Notes: generated by a model not told the origin, from the letters alone. DNA of 64,000 nt from Oscillospiraceae bacterium (GCA_015067765.1 SVLV01000002.1:62001-126000); one strand, 5' to 3'; counted from the stretch's first letter, positions 27,129 to 35,613 are shown. A program made the numbers and translations.

Positions 27129-28183
27129 AGCGAGCACCCATCCTTGATCCACTCTGCCAGTTCTGCAGAGGGAACGGGCAGGATATCGCATCGACCGATT
27201 TCGCGGGGAACGATCAGGTGGATGGTTCCGGCAGAAATCTTCTTATCGGACAAACTTGCCTGGAACAGATCATTCAAAGGATACTCCGTGGCAACCGGCA
27301 GGTGATAAGCCTCCAAAAGGGAAATCAGTTGCATGAGAACCTCTTCATCACACAGACCACGCTTTACTGCAGCGCGGGTGATGGCTGCCATGCCAATGGA
27401 AACAGCATATCCGTGGGTCAGAGTAAACTGGCTGCAGCGCTCAATGGCATGGCCGATGGAATGGCCCAAATTCAGAAGCTGGCGATCTCCATGGTCGAAT
27501 TCATCACGGCATACGATATCCCGCTTCATCTCCACGCAGGTGGTGATGACCTCCTCCAACTGTGTTCTTACAGAATGCTCAGACAACTGCTGGAAAAATG
27601 CTGCATTGCCCAACATACCGTATTTGATGACCTCCGCACAACCGCTCCCGAATTCTTCTGCAGGGAGGGTGTGGAGCAGCTGCGGATCACAGATGACCAG
27701 TACAGGCTGGCAGAAGCACCCTACCAGGTTCTTTCCGGCATCCAGATCCACGGCGGTCTTTCCACCAACAGAGGAGTCCACAGCGGCCAGCAGTGTAGTG
27801 GGGATCTGCACAAAGGGGATTCCTCGCAGATAGGTGGCAGCGGCAAAGCCTGCCATGTCGCCGGTGACACCGCCGCCCAGCGCCACCAGAATATCGCCGC
27901 GGCTTACGCGGTGCGTGGCCATGCAATTGAGAATATCGGCATAGGTGGTCAGATTCTTGGAGGATTCTCCTGCAGGGAAGGTGCAGCATACCACCTGAAA
28001 GCCGGCTGCTTCTAATGATTCTACTGTGCGTTTGCCGTAAAGTGAAAATACTTGATCGTCCGCTACAAGAGCAGCGGTACAGGGTTTATGGACCTGTGCG
28101 ATCAGCTGTCCTGTCCGATCCAGGCAACCGGACTCAATATGGACATCATAAGGGTGTGCGGTAGGAACATGTACAGTCGTCAT
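27125..28183 (-). CDS. aroB: 3-dehydroquinate synthase
   Basis: NAD- and divalent-metal-dependent cyclisation of DAHP to 3-dehydroquinate. The 352 aa include GESSKNLTTYADIL, LVALGGGVTGDMAGFAAATYLRG, QIPTTLLAAVDSSVGGKTAVDL, KNLVGCFCQP, GCAEVIKYGML and the metal-binding NLGHSIGHAIE. Overlaps tyrA and aroA by 4 bp on either side, so it is embedded in a run of ATGA junctions. Confidence 0.97.
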   Translation of the reverse strand: MTTVHVPTAHPYDVHIESGCLDRTGQLIAQVHKPCTAALVADDQVFSLYGKRTVESLEAAGFQVVCCTFPAGESSKNLTTYADILNCMATHRVSRGDILVALGGGVTGDMAGFAAATYLRGIPFVQIPTTLLAAVDSSVGGKTAVDLDAGKNLVGCFCQPVLVICDPQLLHTLPAEEFGSGCAEVIKYGMLGNAAFFQQLSEHSVRTQLEEVITTCVEMKRDIVCRDEFDHGDRQLLNLGHSIGHAIERCSQFTLTHGYAVSIGMAAITRAAVKRGLCDEEVLMQLISLLEAYHLPVATEYPLNDLFQASLSDKKISAGTIHLIVPREIGRCDILPVPSAELAEWIKDGCSL

Positions 28184-29013
28184 CTTCCATCAACCTCTTC
28201 CTTGCGTTTTTTTCCGTCCTCCAGAAGCGTGGTCAGCTGCTCCAGATCGTCCTGAGAAATGGCCTCACGATACTGCTGCAGAGCGGCGATGAAGGTATCC
28301 AACTCCGAGAGCATATAGTCCTTGTTTTCCAAAAATAGCTGAGCCCACATGGGGGAATTGAGCCAGGCCACACGGGTCAGATCCCGGTAACTGCCGGCAG
28401 AGAATCCCTTCCGCTTGCTGGCAGTCGGACTCTTGATGAAAGCATTGGAGACCACATGGGCCATCTGTGAGGTGAATGCAATGATCTCATCATGACTGTC
28501 TGCAGTTGTTACAGAGATCCGGCCAAAGCGGGCAGGGGCCAGCAAGGTCTTTACACGATCCAAAAGGGTGATATCATCGAATGTCGGAGGCACAATGACC
28601 ATTGGAGCACCCTTAAACATGGTGGGCGTGGCATACTTAAAACCGGATTGGTGAATGCCTGCCATGGGATGACCGCCGATATAGGTGAAATGATGTTCCT
28701 GAGCCAACTGAAAGCCCAGAGCACAGATGCTTCGCTTGGTGCCGCAGCAATCGATTACCACAGGTTTTGCTCCAAAGAAGGGGGCCATTTCTTGCAGATA
28801 CCTGCGTGCAGGCTCGGGATTGACGGCAATCAGGATAATATCGCATTCTGCGGCAGTTTCCATCGTCAGTTCCCCGGATACTGTGCCGCTGACCATGGCA
28901 AACTGCAGGATGGAACGGTCCGTATCATGGGCGAGGACCGTGTGTCCTGCTTCACTGTAAGCCTTGGCGAAGGAGCCGCCGATAAGGCCCAGCCCAACGA
29001 TTCCGGCGATCAT
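28180..29013 (-). CDS. tyrA: Prephenate dehydrogenase
   Basis: Oxidatively decarboxylates prephenate to 4-hydroxyphenylpyruvate, the tyrosine branch. The 277 aa start with a Rossmann NAD motif MIAGIVGLGLIGGSFAKAY. The substrate-binding region has YIGGHPMAGIHQSGF, and TSQMAHVVSNAFI and GFSAGSYRDLTRVA follow. No C-terminal ACT domain is present, unlike many Gram-positive homologues, so direct feedback control may be weaker. The start overlaps aroF by 4 bp. Confidence 0.93.
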   Translation of the reverse strand: MIAGIVGLGLIGGSFAKAYSEAGHTVLAHDTDRSILQFAMVSGTVSGELTMETAAECDIILIAVNPEPARRYLQEMAPFFGAKPVVIDCCGTKRSICALGFQLAQEHHFTYIGGHPMAGIHQSGFKYATPTMFKGAPMVIVPPTFDDITLLDRVKTLLAPARFGRISVTTADSHDEIIAFTSQMAHVVSNAFIKSPTASKRKGFSAGSYRDLTRVAWLNSPMWAQLFLENKDYMLSELDTFIAALQQYREAISQDDLEQLTTLLEDGKKRKEEVDGR

Positions 29014-30014
29014 GCGTTGATAACCTCGCGAATCTGCCGTACCTTGTGTGCAAGGACCGCGTACTCTTCAGGACGCAGGGACTGGGCACCATCGCACAGG
29101 GCATGCATGGGATCGTTGTGCACCTCAATGATCAGACCGTCTGCACCGCAGGCGGCGCCGGAGAGGGCCATGGGGGGCACCAGACGAGCAATGCCGGTTG
29201 CATGGCTGGGGTCGACGATGATGGGAAGGTGGGTCAGTTCGCGCAGCATGGGAACGGCGGCCAGATCCAGCGTGTTTCTGGTGTAGTCATCAAAAGTACG
29301 GATACCACGCTCACAGAGGATGACCTGCTCATTGCCGCCGGCCATGATGTATTCGGCGCTCATGAGCAATTCCTTCAGAGTGTTGGCCAGACCGCGCTTA
29401 AGCAGAATGGGCTTGCGTAGACGGCCCAGTTCCTTCAGCAGGTCGAAGTTCTGCATATTGCGGGCGCCCACCTGGATGATATCCACATCTTCAAAGAGAG
29501 ACAGGTGCTTTATGCCCATGATCTCGGTAACGATGGGAAGACCGGTCTCCTGACGGGCAATTTTCAGCAGCTCGATGCCGTCGGCCTGCATGCCCTGGAA
29601 ATCATAGGGGGAGGTGCGGGGCTTGAAAGCACCGCCGCGCAGGATATTGGCGCCGGCTTCCTTCACAGATTTCGCAATCGAGACGATCTGCTCCTCGGAT
29701 TCGACAGAGCAGGGGCCAGCGATCATACAGAAATTGCCGGAACCAATTTTTACATCACCGACTTCAACGATGGTATCCTCAGGATGGAACTTGCGGTTGC
29801 AGCACTTGAAAGGCTCGCTGACGCGCTTTACGGAATCAACAATCTCCAGGCTGGCGATCAGGTCGATATCCACATGGCTGGTGTCGCCAATCAGACCGAG
29901 CACCGTTTGAAAGCTACCATCAGAGATGTGAACACCCAGATGGAGAGTCTTCAGCCAGTTGATCAGCTGCTCCTTTTTTTCTTCCTTAACACCATGTTTG
30001 AGAATAACGATCAT
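29010..30014 (-). CDS. aroF: 3-deoxy-7-phosphoheptulonate (DAHP) synthase, type I-beta
   Basis: Condenses PEP and erythrose-4-phosphate, the entry step of the shikimate pathway. The 334-aa protein has an N-terminal ferredoxin-like/ACT-like regulatory module (residues 1 to about 70) as in Thermotoga-type enzymes. The barrel follows with MIAGPCSVESEEQIVSIA, GGAFKPRTSPYDFQGM, VGARNMQNFDLLKELG, KPILLKRGLANTLKE, CERGIRTFDDYTRNTLDL and IVDPSHATG. It is the first structural gene, behind the aromatic leader-peptide attenuator, so both transcription and activity of the entry enzyme appear controlled. Confidence 0.97.
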   Translation of the reverse strand: MIVILKHGVKEEKKEQLINWLKTLHLGVHISDGSFQTVLGLIGDTSHVDIDLIASLEIVDSVKRVSEPFKCCNRKFHPEDTIVEVGDVKIGSGNFCMIAGPCSVESEEQIVSIAKSVKEAGANILRGGAFKPRTSPYDFQGMQADGIELLKIARQETGLPIVTEIMGIKHLSLFEDVDIIQVGARNMQNFDLLKELGRLRKPILLKRGLANTLKELLMSAEYIMAGGNEQVILCERGIRTFDDYTRNTLDLAAVPMLRELTHLPIIVDPSHATGIARLVPPMALSGAACGADGLIIEVHNDPMHALCDGAQSLRPEEYAVLAHKVRQIREVINA

Positions 30015-30047
30015 AACAACAGCCTCCTAAGCCTCTGTTCGTATCTG

Positions 30048-30085
30048 TAAAAATAAAATGCGCCACAGGATAACCTGCGGCGCAT
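30048..30085 (-). terminator. Intrinsic terminator of the aromatic-operon attenuator
   Basis: Minus-strand ATGCGCCGCAGG pairs with CCTGTGGCGCAT (12 bp including one G-U, TTAT loop, 30058-30085), followed by TTTATTTTT. It lies between the aromatic leader peptide and aroF. An alternative pairing of GGGGCTTATC (30097-30106) with GATGCGCCGC (30077-30086) would sequester its 5' arm, giving a candidate antiterminator. Confidence 0.88.
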
Positions 30086-30128
30086 CTGAATGCTTTGATA
30101 AGCCCCTTTAACGCATCACAAATTACCC

Positions 30129-30185
30129 TTACCACGAAAATGCAGTAAAGTAAAAGTAATAGGCGTTAAACAGGAAGTTGGTCAT
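30129..30185 (-). CDS. Aromatic leader peptide of the aro operon attenuator
   Basis: An 18-codon ORF, MTNFLFNAYYFYFTAFSW, with 5 Phe, 3 Tyr and 1 Trp, and CTGGAG placed 7 nt before its ATG. It lies downstream of a TTGACT/TATAAT promoter and upstream of an intrinsic terminator and aroF. Codons 6-8 (TTTAACGC) are perfectly complementary to GCGTTAAA at 30107-30114 just after the stop, giving the 1:2 pairing of a classical attenuator. A ribosome stalled on the Tyr/Phe codons should mask segment 1 and free the antiterminator. The peptide is predicted to act only through its translation. It is hidden in the ORF track as the tail of a longer shadow ORF. Confidence 0.85.
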   Translation of the reverse strand: MTNFLFNAYYFYFTAFSW

Positions 30186-30216
30186 ATCAATACTCCAGAG
30201 AAAAATTATTGTAATG

Positions 30217-30245
30217 ATTATATGCAACTTTGTCGGCAAAGTCAA
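30217..30245 (-). promoter_or_regulatory. Promoter of the aromatic operon
   Basis: Minus-strand -35 TTGACT (30240-30245), 17-nt spacer, -10 TATAAT (30217-30222), an almost perfect sigma-A promoter. The RNA would start near 30210, about 25 nt before the leader-peptide ATG. The 349-bp gap 30015-30363 is thus explained by this promoter, the attenuator and the divergent MATE promoter. Confidence 0.85.
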
Positions 30246-30299
30246 CAGGGTTCCCGAAAAAATCTCTCCGCATGAAAAACTGTTTGCAGCAAGGATCGG

Positions 30300-30328
30300 T
30301 TGACAGTTTGAAAAACTTAAGGCATCAT
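30300..30328 (+). promoter_or_regulatory. Probable promoter of the MATE transporter gene
   Basis: -35 TTGACA (30300-30305), 17-nt spacer, -10 CATCAT (30323-30328, 4 of 6 matches). Located 36 bp before the MATE ATG and divergent from the aromatic-operon promoter. Confidence 0.45.
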
Positions 30329-30363
30329 AAAGCAAATGGAAGAAAAAACGGGAGAAGATTTCT

Positions 30364-31731
30364 ATGACAGACAGACCGGAAAACAGAAATTTTACAACGG
30401 GGCCGATCCTTGCACCACTGCTGCGATTTGCGTTCCCCGTCCTGCTGGCATTGGTGTTGCAGGCGATGTATGGGGCCGTAGATCTGCTGGTGGTGGGACA
30501 ATTCGGCACATCTGCCGATGTATCAGCCGTCTCCACCGGCTCGCAGCTGATGACGACCGTAACCGGCATGATCGCCAGCTTTTCCATGGGTACAACGATT
30601 TTGTTGGGTCAGCAAATCGGACAGGGGAGAGGGCAGGAAGGCGGAAAGACCATCGGTACCAGCATTCTGTTGTTTTTTCTGGTGGGATGCGCGGTAACCC
30701 TGGGTGTGGTCCTGGGTGCGGAGGTGCTTGCCAATACCCTGCATGCCCCGGCAGCGGCTTTTGAAAAGACCGTCAATTATATCCGCATCTGTGGCGGTGG
30801 TGCATTGATCATCATTTTCTACAACCTGATTGGTTCGGTATTTCGTGGAATCGGCGATTCCCGTACACCGCTGATCACCGTAGCCATTGCCTGTGTGGTC
30901 AATATTGTGGGAGATCTGTTGCTCTGCGCAATATTCAAAATGGGAACGGAGGGCGCGGCGATTGCTACGGTTGCGGCACAGGCTGTCAGTGTGGTGATGT
31001 CGCTGCTGATGATCCGGAAAAAGAGTCTTTCATTCACATTCTCCCGCAAGGATATTCGGTTCCATCGGAAGCTTATGCGGCAAATCATTGTGTTTGGTTT
31101 TCCGGTAGCGCTGCAGGACTTACTGGTGGGCATATCCTTTCTGGTGATCAATGCCATCGTCAACGGTCTGGGACTGATTCCTTCCGCCGGTGTAGGGGTT
31201 GCGGAAAAGGTCTGCATGTTTATCATGCTGGTCCCATCCGCCTTTATGCAGTCGCTCTCCGCCGTTGTGGCCCAGAATTTCGGCGCGCAGAAGTATGACA
31301 GAGCATACAAGACGCTGCGCATTGCCATAACCCTTTCGCTGATTGCCGGTGTGATCATGGGTGTCTTTTCCTTCTTCCGCGGAGATCTGCTGGCTGGCAT
31401 ATTCTCTAAAGACCCCCCAGTGATTGAGGCAGCGGCCGACTACCTGAAAGCCTATGCGATAGATTGTCTGCTGACGGCGTTTTTGTTCTGTTTTGTTGGA
31501 TTCTACAATGGAATTGGCAGGACCAAGTTTGTGATGCTGCAAGGTTTGTGCGGAGCATTTTTGGTGCGTGTACCGGCCTCTTTTCTGCTCAGCAAGATGC
31601 AGCCCGTATCCCTGTTTCGTATCGGACTGGCAACGCCATGCTCTACATTGGTGCAGATCCTGCTTTGCGGCGGATTTCTTCTGTGCATCCGTAAAAGGCT
31701 AAAAGGATCCGGGTTCCAGGAAATTGCATAA
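30364..31731 (+). CDS. MATE-family multidrug/metabolite efflux transporter
   Basis: Integral membrane antiporter of 455 aa with about 12 predicted transmembrane segments in two repeats (first helix pair FAFPVLLALVLQAMYGAVDLL, second repeat starting near FGFPVALQDLLVG). MATE features include VDLLVVGQFG in helix 2 and SMGTTILLGQQIGQG after it. Such proteins exchange Na+ or H+ for organic cations or other small molecules. Substrate cannot be read from sequence. Divergent from the aromatic operon and monocistronic, with its own promoter and terminator. Confidence 0.92.
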   Translation: MTDRPENRNFTTGPILAPLLRFAFPVLLALVLQAMYGAVDLLVVGQFGTSADVSAVSTGSQLMTTVTGMIASFSMGTTILLGQQIGQGRGQEGGKTIGTSILLFFLVGCAVTLGVVLGAEVLANTLHAPAAAFEKTVNYIRICGGGALIIIFYNLIGSVFRGIGDSRTPLITVAIACVVNIVGDLLLCAIFKMGTEGAAIATVAAQAVSVVMSLLMIRKKSLSFTFSRKDIRFHRKLMRQIIVFGFPVALQDLLVGISFLVINAIVNGLGLIPSAGVGVAEKVCMFIMLVPSAFMQSLSAVVAQNFGAQKYDRAYKTLRIAITLSLIAGVIMGVFSFFRGDLLAGIFSKDPPVIEAAADYLKAYAIDCLLTAFLFCFVGFYNGIGRTKFVMLQGLCGAFLVRVPASFLLSKMQPVSLFRIGLATPCSTLVQILLCGGFLLCIRKRLKGSGFQEIA

Positions 31732-31733
31732 GG

Positions 31734-31774
31734 AAAGAGCGGTCAACTCCATTGGAGTTGACCGCTCTTTTGTC
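31734..31774. terminator. Terminator between MATE gene and GH2 gene
   Basis: A 17-bp perfect stem AAAGAGCGGTCAACTCC / GGAGTTGACCGCTCTTT with an ATT loop (31734-31770), followed by T. It serves the MATE gene on the plus strand and probably also the convergent GH2 gene. Confidence 0.88.
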
Positions 31775-31788
31775 ACAGGGAAAAGAAC

Positions 31789-34023
31789 TTACTTCTTCTT
31801 GATCTTGTTCAGCTGGGCATTCATCTCCAGCAGCTGCTCCTTGGTCATTTCCATGCCCATCATGCCGCCGGCCATGGAGATCAGGCGCAGAACGGTGAAA
31901 CCGCCCATCATCTGCATCATGTTGTCGTTCAGTTCGAAGCCGGCAACCTTCTCGCCCTTCTTGGGCATCATCTTGGCAACCATACCCATAAAGAACAGCT
32001 TGCCCTTCATGGTAGCCATGATGTCGCCGATCTTATCGTTGAGGGAGAAGTAGCCCTCAACCTCATTGATGTCAAACCAGTTAAGGATGGCACCCTTCTC
32101 CTGCAGGCGGTAGGCATTGTTGAACTCAGCAACCTTGCGGATGACACTCTCGTCCTGATAGTCGCCGGCAACGGCCACCAGCTTGGTCTCCTCAGCGGTG
32201 TTGGGCACGTCGAAGTAGAAGAAATGATCCTCAGCGGCCTTCTTCCCCAGGGAAACACCATTGGCGAACAGCTCCACCTCAGGCAGGTTGGAATAAACGG
32301 TGACCTTGGTCACATCTTCCACACGGTCGATGTAACGCTTGCCGCACAGGTGAACGAAGGGATCATCAGACAGCCATGCCTTGTAGGCATAGAAGGAATC
32401 CTTCTTGTACTTGCGGTCGAAGGTCATCAGACCCTTGTGGTTCTGGCCGTTCTCGCCGCCCTCATTACGGGCGTCAGCACCGAAGTCGAACATGTTCCAC
32501 ACATGGGTGGCCCAGATGTACTTACGGGTGAACAGTTGCTTGATCAGCTCCTCATGATAATAGGCCTGATATTCCTCGGTGTAGTCACCCTGGGTGGGCT
32601 TGGAGGTGTGCCAGTTCAGGGCCTCGCAGCCATACTCGGAGCAGCCGATGGGAATATTGGGATAAGTGGCATGGAACTTATCGAACCAGGGGCCGTTCAT
32701 GGAGGTGTCACCGCCGTACCAGCCGAAGTAGTGGTTGTAGGAGACCACATCGGGGATCTGGATATAGGGATCGGTAATGGGGCACATGGAGACGGAAGCG
32801 ATGGTGGTCAGACGGGTCTTATCCATCTCATGGCACATATCGTTCAGGATGTTGTGATTTTCCAGCAGATCCTCGGTAGAGCCGGCAATGGTGATCTCGT
32901 TGGACAGACCCCAAACAACGATGGAGGGGTGGTTGTAGTTCTGAACAACCAGTTCCTTCATCTGGGAGATGGTGTTTTCCCGTGCGGTAGGCATATGTTT
33001 GGAGATGTAGGGGATCTCAGCCCAGATGACCAGACCCTTCTCATCGCACAGATCGTAGAAATACTGGTCGTGCTGATAGTGGGCCAGACGGATGGTGGTG
33101 CAGCCCACTTCGCAGATCAGCTCGATATCCTCCTCGTGATGCTCGGGCAGCAGGGCATTACCAATGCCCCACCGGTCCTGATGACGGGAAACACCGCGCA
33201 GAGGATACTCCTCACCGTTGAGGATGAAGCCATTCTCAGGATCAATCTTGAAGGTACGGCAGCCAAAGCGGGTGCTGACGCAGTCAATCACATTGCCATC
33301 TTCCAGCAGCTCGATCTTGGCGGTATAAAGATAGGGATCTTTGCGGCCGTGCCACAGATGTACCTCAGGGATATACAGCTCCACCATGGTGTCATCGCAC
33401 TCCACACTGGCAACCTCGCAGCCGCAGGCGGAGGAGATGGTGTAGCGCAGGGACTGACCCATCTTGCTGTTGGTGAGCCAGGTCTCGATGGTGACACGGG
33501 CATCCTTGTCCTCCACGATGGGGGTAACAGCAAGGCCAGGGCCGCCGTAGTAATCCAGATCAAAGTGGGAATTGGCCACACAAATCAGGTTCACATTGCG
33601 GTACAGGCCGCCATAGAAGGTGAAGTCAGCAGTCTGGGGATAAACCGTCTCGTTGGCGCTGTTGTCCACCGCGATGACCAGCAGGCTGGAGACACCCAGA
33701 TGCTCGGTGATATTGACACGCCAGGTGGAGTAGCCGCCGTCGTGGTGAGCCAGATGCTTGCCATCCAGATACACATCGGCGGAGGAGTTGGCACCGCACA
33801 GCTCCAGATAATACTGGTCTGCCACGGGCAGGTCAGCCTTTACGATGGTCTTGGCATAGTAGGCAGTACCGCGGAAATAGTCGTTGTCGCCGTCCTGGCC
33901 GTCGATGGCATTCCAGGAGTGGGGCAGATTGACCCAGTTCCAGTCAGCGGGCATGGAAGCGGGCACAGCGGAAGCTTGCTTGGTGAATGCCCACTTGCTG
34001 TTCAGATTCAGTACAGTTCTCAT
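31789..34023 (-). CDS. Glycoside hydrolase family 2, beta-glucuronidase or beta-galactosidase
   Basis: Retaining exo-glycosidase, 744 aa from MRTVLNLNSKWAFT (AGGAGG 9 nt upstream; the track start is too far upstream). Domains: jelly-roll sugar-binding (1-150, NLPHSWNAIDGQDG), Ig-like (150-255), TIM barrel (255-555), Ig-like (565-635), then an unusual 76-residue Met-rich tail. Acid/base Glu is in WGLSNEI (E375), nucleophile Glu in IGCSEYGCEALNW (E462). An NHK sequence (527-529) sits where beta-glucuronidases carry NxK, but some GH2 beta-galactosidases have NDK there. The uxaC cluster nearby favours glucuronidase. No signal peptide: intracellular. Confidence 0.85.
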   Translation of the reverse strand: MRTVLNLNSKWAFTKQASAVPASMPADWNWVNLPHSWNAIDGQDGDNDYFRGTAYYAKTIVKADLPVADQYYLELCGANSSADVYLDGKHLAHHDGGYSTWRVNITEHLGVSSLLVIAVDNSANETVYPQTADFTFYGGLYRNVNLICVANSHFDLDYYGGPGLAVTPIVEDKDARVTIETWLTNSKMGQSLRYTISSACGCEVASVECDDTMVELYIPEVHLWHGRKDPYLYTAKIELLEDGNVIDCVSTRFGCRTFKIDPENGFILNGEEYPLRGVSRHQDRWGIGNALLPEHHEEDIELICEVGCTTIRLAHYQHDQYFYDLCDEKGLVIWAEIPYISKHMPTARENTISQMKELVVQNYNHPSIVVWGLSNEITIAGSTEDLLENHNILNDMCHEMDKTRLTTIASVSMCPITDPYIQIPDVVSYNHYFGWYGGDTSMNGPWFDKFHATYPNIPIGCSEYGCEALNWHTSKPTQGDYTEEYQAYYHEELIKQLFTRKYIWATHVWNMFDFGADARNEGGENGQNHKGLMTFDRKYKKDSFYAYKAWLSDDPFVHLCGKRYIDRVEDVTKVTVYSNLPEVELFANGVSLGKKAAEDHFFYFDVPNTAEETKLVAVAGDYQDESVIRKVAEFNNAYRLQEKGAILNWFDINEVEGYFSLNDKIGDIMATMKGKLFFMGMVAKMMPKKGEKVAGFELNDNMMQMMGGFTVLRLISMAGGMMGMEMTKEQLLEMNAQLNKIKKK

Positions 34024-34056
34024 GGGAAGGGACCTCCTTGTTAGAAATATGATTGC

Positions 34057-34093
34057 GAAAAAACGGCAGGCAGACCATATGACCTGCCTGCCG
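34057..34093 (-). terminator. Strong hairpin between GPH symporter and GH2 gene
   Basis: On the minus strand CGGCAGGCAG / CTGCCTGCCG (10 bp perfect stem with further pairing in the loop, 34064-34093) is followed by TTTTTTC. It lies 42 bp after the symporter stop and before the GH2 ribosome binding site, with no room for an obvious promoter in between. It probably trims transcription or protects the upstream mRNA, so the symporter may be expressed above the hydrolase. Confidence 0.8.
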
Positions 34094-34134
34094 CTTTGAT
34101 TGGACGATAGCAGCAAAATGTTTATACGATTTGC

Positions 34135-35613
34135 TTAGTTGGATGCCTTGCGTGCAGCCAGCTCCTCGTTCATCTTGGCCATGGTCTTCTTGTCCAGGTT
34201 GTAGATGACGGCAATGCCGATGAACTGCATAACAGCGGAGAACAGGTACAGGCCTGCAACCAGCCAGCACATGTTGTAGGAGGTAGCAGCAGACTGACCG
34301 CCGGTACCCAGATCGGACACATAACCCAGAGCGCCCATGATCAGCAGAACGATGGAGGGGCCAACGCCCTGAGCCAGCTTACGGAAGAAGGAATGCAGGG
34401 AGTAAACGGTACCCTCTTCGCGCTTGCCGGTCTTCCACTCGTTGTAGTCGATAGCATCGGCCATCAGAGCCCAGGACACGCAGGTGTACACGCCCATACC
34501 GACACCGAAGACAACCAGACCCAGCATGTAGAGAATCAGAGCAACGCTCTTGTTGGGGACCATGGGGAATACCAACATGATCACACCGCCGACCATGGAA
34601 ACGATGGTACCGGCAACAGAGGCTTCCTTCTTACCGAACTTGTTAACGATCTTCTTAATGAAGGGCATGAACAGGAACATGGGCAGGAAGCCGATCAGCA
34701 TAACAACACCGGACAGCTGAGCCATACCGAAGTAGGTAGCGAACATGATGGTGTTGGCGGTGGAAGCGGACTGCATACCCAGGAACATACCCATAGCAGC
34801 CAGAGTGGCACCGACAGCGGGACGGTTCTTCATGAAGTTGGCAAAAGCGGAAACAACGCTGAACTTCTCGCCGCCCTCACCGGCCTTGACGGAGTTCTCG
34901 TCGACGCGGATAGTGATATTCTTCAGCATGAACTGGAAGGCGATGAAGCCCAGACCGCCCATCAGCAGAGCAGCCAGGAACACGCGGTCACCCAGCAGAG
35001 TCTCAACCTGAACACCAGTCTCAGGATTCAGAATGGGGTTGCCGGCAGCGTCAACTTCCTTGCGCCAAATGATCATGGGCAGGATGATGCCGGGGATCAT
35101 ACCACCGACCATGGAGCCCACGGAACGCCAAGTGGACAGCTGAGCGCGCTCACCGGGATCCTCAGTGACCAGAGACAGCATGGAGCCGTACGGAACGTTA
35201 GCAACCGTGTAAGCAGCATCCCAAATGATATAGCCAACGATGAACAGGACGGCCTTGATCACAACGGGAGCGTTGGGGAAGGGCAGGAACACAGCGGCGC
35301 CGGCAAACAGCAGGCCGCAGGAACCCACGAAGATGTACTGCTTGAACTTGCCACGCTTGTAAGCTCTTCTGTCGGCGTCGATCATGGAGCCGATGATGGG
35401 ATCGTTGACAGCGTCCCAGATCTGCACCAGCAGCAGCAGGATGGACAGCAGACCGGTTTCCAGCATCATGTAGACCAGCCAGAAGGTCTGAACGGTGCCC
35501 TTCAGGGCGAAGCTCATGTTACAACCAAAGTCACCGGCAGCATAAGCGACCTTGTCGCGCATGCCAAACTTGCGGTAACCCTTGGCGTCGAGCTGTACGG
35601 GTTTCTTTGCCAT
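34135..35613 (-). CDS. GPH-family glycoside/hexuronide:cation symporter
   Basis: Major-facilitator-type symporter, 492 aa from MAKKPVQLDAKGYRKFGMRDKVAY (GAGGAAA upstream). The N-terminal KVAYAAGDFGCNMSFALKG resembles the MelB/GusB opening. The conserved cation-site segment WDAVNDPIIGSMIDADRR is present, and NVPYGSMLSLVTEDPGERAQLSTWR is typical. About 12 transmembrane helices. GPH members import melibiose, glucuronides, xylosides and related glycosides with Na+ or H+. Placed directly upstream of the GH2 glycosidase, so the pair imports and cleaves one glycoside; glucuronide is favoured by the hexuronate genes beyond. Confidence 0.9.
   Translation of the reverse strand: MAKKPVQLDAKGYRKFGMRDKVAYAAGDFGCNMSFALKGTVQTFWLVYMMLETGLLSILLLLVQIWDAVNDPIIGSMIDADRRAYKRGKFKQYIFVGSCGLLFAGAAVFLPFPNAPVVIKAVLFIVGYIIWDAAYTVANVPYGSMLSLVTEDPGERAQLSTWRSVGSMVGGMIPGIILPMIIWRKEVDAAGNPILNPETGVQVETLLGDRVFLAALLMGGLGFIAFQFMLKNITIRVDENSVKAGEGGEKFSVVSAFANFMKNRPAVGATLAAMGMFLGMQSASTANTIMFATYFGMAQLSGVVMLIGFLPMFLFMPFIKKIVNKFGKKEASVAGTIVSMVGGVIMLVFPMVPNKSVALILYMLGLVVFGVGMGVYTCVSWALMADAIDYNEWKTGKREEGTVYSLHSFFRKLAQGVGPSIVLLIMGALGYVSDLGTGGQSAATSYNMCWLVAGLYLFSAVMQFIGIAVIYNLDKKTMAKMNEELAARKASN

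Noticed and set aside
30015-30363. T-box riboswitch upstream of aroF
   Set aside because: No GGGTGG-type T-box sequence or specifier stem seen; the region is fully explained by promoter, leader peptide and attenuator.
30129-30587. 152-aa minus-strand ORF ending in the aromatic stretch
   Set aside because: Only its last 18 codons lie downstream of the consensus promoter and have a ribosome binding site; the long version overlaps the MATE gene and is spurious.
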